Origin: UBA11957 sp963603285
GTDB taxonomy: Bacteria > Bacillota > Clostridia > Lachnospirales > Lachnospiraceae
DNA: 64,000 nucleotides
Assembly: GCA_963603285.1 (NCBI GenBank)
Contig: CAVCMG010000012.1
Coordinates: 1-64,000, forward strand
Reading direction: 5' to 3'
The position numbers and the translations under genes were made by a program. Of the stretch, positions 61,348-64,000 are shown in pieces. Below the pieces are notes generated by a model. It saw only the letters and a list, made by a program, of their open reading frames with translations. It did no database searches and was not told where the DNA came from. Numbering within the stretch: position 1 is the first letter of the stretch; the number at the start of each line of letters is the position of its first letter.

Positions 61348-62856
61348 ATGAGTGATTATATCTTGGAACTGAAAGACGTTGTCAAAACGTTCGGTGGTGT
61401 CCGCGCGTTAAACGGCGTACATTTTCAGTTGAAAAAAGGTGAGATCCACGCTCTGATGGGTGAAAACGGAGCCGGTAAATCAACCTTCATTAAAGTTATC
61501 ACGGGTGTACATCAGCCGGACAGCGGTACGATGCTTCTGGAAGGCGAGCGCATGACATTCCGTAATACTTCTGATTCTGCTAAGATGGGTATTGCAGCCA
61601 TCTATCAGCATGTTACATCTTTCCCGGATCTGACCGTTACGGAGAATATCTTCATGGGTCAGGAAATCAAAAATAAATTTGGCATCTATGACTGGAAGGC
61701 CATGAGAAAACGTGCGAAAGAGCTGATCGAGCCGCTGAGCAAAGAGATCGACGTTAACAAGCCGATGGGAACTCTTTCTGTAGCTGCACAGCAGCTGGTC
61801 GAGATCGCCAAAGCGCTTTCCCGTGATGCTCGTATCCTGATCATGGATGAGCCGACAGCTTCCCTGACAAGAAATGAGTGTCTGCAGCTGTACCGTATCG
61901 CCAAGGATCTGCGTGACAAGGGCGTATCCATTATCTTCATTACCCATCGTTTTGAGGATATGTACGAGCTTTGCTCCCGTGTTACGGTATTCCGTGATTC
62001 TACATATGTTGGCTGCTGGGATGTTGACAAGATCACCAATCACGATCTGGTAAAAGCAATGGTAGGTCGTGAGCTGACAGCCATGTATCCGGAAAAAACA
62101 GCCAAGATCGGTGATGTTGTCCTCGAAGTCGACAATATCTCCAAAGAAGGTTATTTCAAAAATGTATCCTTCAATGTACGCCGTGGTGAGATTCTGGCCC
62201 TGACAGGTCTGGTAGGTGCCGGACGTACAGAGGTTTGCCAGAATATCTACGGTATCATGCAGCCGGACAGCGGTGAGATCCGTATGGAAGGCAAAAAGGT
62301 CAATATCAAGAGTCCGATCGATGCATTAAAGCTCGGTATCGGTCTCCTTCCGGAGAACAGACAGACAGAAGGTCTGATCAATGAGCTCCCGATCTATCAG
62401 AATGTTTCCTCTGCTACGATGAAGCAGTTTACCAAAGCCGGTAAGCTTGATGTCAATGCCGAGATGGATAACGCTATCAAACTTTGTAAGAAGATCCAGC
62501 TGAAGGCCAACGATATCACGGCTCCGCCGAGCTCTCTGTCCGGTGGTAACCAGCAGAAGGTCGTTGTTGCCAAGATGCTTTCCGCAGAGCAGAAGGTTCT
62601 GATCATGGATGAGCCGACAAAGGGTATCGACGTAGGTGCCAAGTACTCCATCTATGAGATTATGAACGAGCTGGCCTGCAACGGTTATGCGATCATCATG
62701 GTATCTTCCGAGATGCCGGAGGTTTTAGGTGTGGCTGACCGTGTCGTTGTTATGAAGAGCGGCCGTGTGACAGCTGAGTTCACCGATATGAAGAACCTGA
62801 CACAGGAGATGATCTTGGAGGCTTCCCTGAAAGAGAAGAAAGGAGGAGACAAGTAA
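61348..62856 (+). CDS. sugar ABC transporter ATPase, RbsA/RhaT-like
   Basis: This 502-residue protein has two fused NBDs, as in ribose-type importers. NBD1: Walker A GENGAGKSTFIK, signature LSVAAQQ (family form), Walker B ILIMDEPTASL. NBD2: a degenerate P-loop GLVGAGRTEV as in RbsA, signature LSGGNQQK and VLIMDEPTKGIDVGA. It powers import of a sugar together with the two permeases that follow. AAAGGAG is 15 nt upstream of the ATG. It overlaps the next gene by one base (TAATG). Confidence 0.93.
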   Translation: MSDYILELKDVVKTFGGVRALNGVHFQLKKGEIHALMGENGAGKSTFIKVITGVHQPDSGTMLLEGERMTFRNTSDSAKMGIAAIYQHVTSFPDLTVTENIFMGQEIKNKFGIYDWKAMRKRAKELIEPLSKEIDVNKPMGTLSVAAQQLVEIAKALSRDARILIMDEPTASLTRNECLQLYRIAKDLRDKGVSIIFITHRFEDMYELCSRVTVFRDSTYVGCWDVDKITNHDLVKAMVGRELTAMYPEKTAKIGDVVLEVDNISKEGYFKNVSFNVRRGEILALTGLVGAGRTEVCQNIYGIMQPDSGEIRMEGKKVNIKSPIDALKLGIGLLPENRQTEGLINELPIYQNVSSATMKQFTKAGKLDVNAEMDNAIKLCKKIQLKANDITAPPSSLSGGNQQKVVVAKMLSAEQKVLIMDEPTKGIDVGAKYSIYEIMNELACNGYAIIMVSSEMPEVLGVADRVVVMKSGRVTAEFTDMKNLTQEMILEASLKEKKGGDK

Positions 62857-63836
62857 TGAAAAAGTTATTACAGTCCCGTAATACCGGTCTGATCGTCGTG
62901 CTGATCCTTCTTCTGCTTCTGGCGCGTGTCCTGACACCGGGTATGTTTGCACCGCAGTCTCTGCTGAATATGCTGCAGAACAACTCTGTATACGCTCTGC
63001 TGGCTGTCGCTGAGATGGTGGTTATCCTGACAAGTGGTATCGATATCTCGATCGCTTCCACGCTTGCTTTTGTAGGTATCGTGACAACTTCACTTTCCTG
63101 CTCCAATCCGGGTGTTCCGGGTATCGTATGGTTCTTACTGGCCATCGTTCTCGGTGCTCTGTGTGGTGCTTTAAATGGAGCGCTGGTAGGTTTCCTGCAC
63201 ATGGTTCCGATGATCTGTACCCTGGGTACGATGTATATCTTCCGTGGTCTGGCATTTGCCGTATCCGGTGGACAGTGGTGGTTCGCAGCTTCCTATCTGG
63301 ACAGCTACCGTGCTTTCGCTGTTACCAAGATCCTTGGTGTGGCAGCTATCGTATGGATCGCCATCATCGTTATGGTTCTTGTTGGCCTGTTCCTTGGCTA
63401 TACAGCACCAGGCAGACGTATCTATGCGATTGGTACCAGCCGTGAGTCTTCTTCCGTTGCCGGTATCAAAGAGCCGGTTGTAACCTTCTATGCTTTCGTG
63501 ATCTGTGGTGCTCTGGCCGGTTTGGCAGGTATGCTTTACACAGCCAACTATGCGATCGGTTACTACGGCATGGCGGATGGCTTCGAGATGACAGCCATCG
63601 CAATCTGTGTACTGGGTGGTGTTTCCATCAATGGTGGTAAAGGTCGTATGGACGGTGTGGCCATCGGTGTGCTGATCATGTGCGTAGTCACCAACTTCAT
63701 CAGTATGATTCCGGGTATGAGTGTATGGCAGAAGGCCCTGCAGGGCGGTATCATAATCGTAGCCGTAATTATCAACTATTTCACAGAGCGTACTGCTGAG
63801 AAACGTGCTCTGAAAGAAAGGGGTGCTTTGATCTAA
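62856..63836 (+). CDS. sugar ABC transporter permease 1, RbsC/RhaP-like
   Basis: This 326-residue permease has about eight to ten TM helices and the RbsC-type signatures VVILTSGIDISIASTLAF, GLAGMLYTANYAIG, and the cytosolic AICVLGGVSINGGKGRM loop that contacts the ATPase. It overlaps both neighbours by one base in TAATG junctions, so three-gene translational coupling is expected. Confidence 0.92.
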   Translation: MKKLLQSRNTGLIVVLILLLLLARVLTPGMFAPQSLLNMLQNNSVYALLAVAEMVVILTSGIDISIASTLAFVGIVTTSLSCSNPGVPGIVWFLLAIVLGALCGALNGALVGFLHMVPMICTLGTMYIFRGLAFAVSGGQWWFAASYLDSYRAFAVTKILGVAAIVWIAIIVMVLVGLFLGYTAPGRRIYAIGTSRESSSVAGIKEPVVTFYAFVICGALAGLAGMLYTANYAIGYYGMADGFEMTAIAICVLGGVSINGGKGRMDGVAIGVLIMCVVTNFISMIPGMSVWQKALQGGIIIVAVIINYFTERTAEKRALKERGALI

Positions 63837-64000
63837 TGCCAGGAAGTAATTACGACAGAGACCTTTCGGTAAAAGAAGGTTTCGTTTTATCCAAATTCCT
63901 TGTTAAATGGGAAATGATCCTTGTATATATCCTGATTCTTCTGAATCTGGTACTTTTGATCTTCGAACCGCAGCTGTTTTTCCAGGCTGGTACGATCCAG
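63836..64000 (+). CDS. sugar ABC transporter permease 2 (5' part, cut by window end)
   Basis: The ATG in the TAATG overlap opens a frame of 55 codons to the window end: MPGSNYDRDLSV, KWEMILVYILILLNLVLLIF as the first TM helix, then EPQLFFQAGTIQ. Position and start fit the second permease (RhaQ-like) of the rhamnose-type transporter. The sugar-binding protein probably lies beyond the window. Confidence 0.75.
   Translation, partial: MPGSNYDRDLSVKEGFVLSKFLVKWEMILVYILILLNLVLLIFEPQLFFQAGTIQ

Overview
The window looks like chromosomal DNA from a Gram-positive gut anaerobe of the Lachnospiraceae, most probably Blautia or a close relative. This is an inference from gene content: orphan microcompartment shell proteins, an [FeFe] hydrogenase with a GltD-like flavoprotein, CbiZ with a corrinoid-type methyltransferase, a rhamnulokinase cluster with an RbsA-type transporter, a T-box leader, and consensus sigma-A promoters. 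No rRNA genes and no CRISPR array were seen.

Layout. 1-7.1 kb: a tRNA 3' end, then an XRE regulator divergent from an atypical Ser/Thr kinase and a zinc-ribbon/beta-helix membrane protein. These are followed by a large secreted Ig-like protein, a type I toxin with an antisense RNA, mgsA and a MerR regulator. 7.2-15.3 kb: a composite transposon bounded by two dead IS1634-like copies and an exact 100-bp direct duplication. It carries an M24 peptidase, an APC permease, a redoxin, a PatB/MalY C-S lyase, a DUF169 protein and a MarR regulator. 15.4-21.5 kb: a secreted nuclease, then an AraC regulator with a pair of ABC exporters. 21.6-25.3 kb: two BMC shell proteins, a ClC-type antiporter, trpS and tRNA-Leu(CAA). 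25.3-30.3 kb: cbiZ, a corrinoid-type methyltransferase, a frameshifted PucR-type regulator and an AlkD-like protein. 30.4-34.3 kb: a V4R sensor with a diguanylate cyclase, an MscS channel and an RlmI-like methylase.

34.3-36.8 kb is a decay zone with remnants of MATE, B3/B4, PnuC and DNA glycosylase genes and a phage-like JAB protein. 36.8-43.3 kb: RlmD, a LuxR remnant, a membrane protein translationally coupled to a PAS-GGDEF-EAL protein, a 217-bp giant palindrome, and a BASS transporter downstream of a T-box leader whose specifier reads as Ile. 43.5-47.2 kb: the flavoprotein/hydrogenase pair. 47.3-53.9 kb: AlgJ- and AlgI-like acetylation genes, mgtE with an upstream leader ORF, a cupin and an iron alcohol dehydrogenase. 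54-56 kb: rpsB and tsf. 56-64 kb: a deoxysugar locus with a FucU/RbsD mutarotase, rhamnulokinase, a fucose/arabinose-type isomerase, an AraC regulator and an RbsA-like ABC transporter, cut off by the window end.

A dispersed repeat (six copies) lies directly after the U-tract of a terminator in every case. It is the most unusual recurrent signal in the window.
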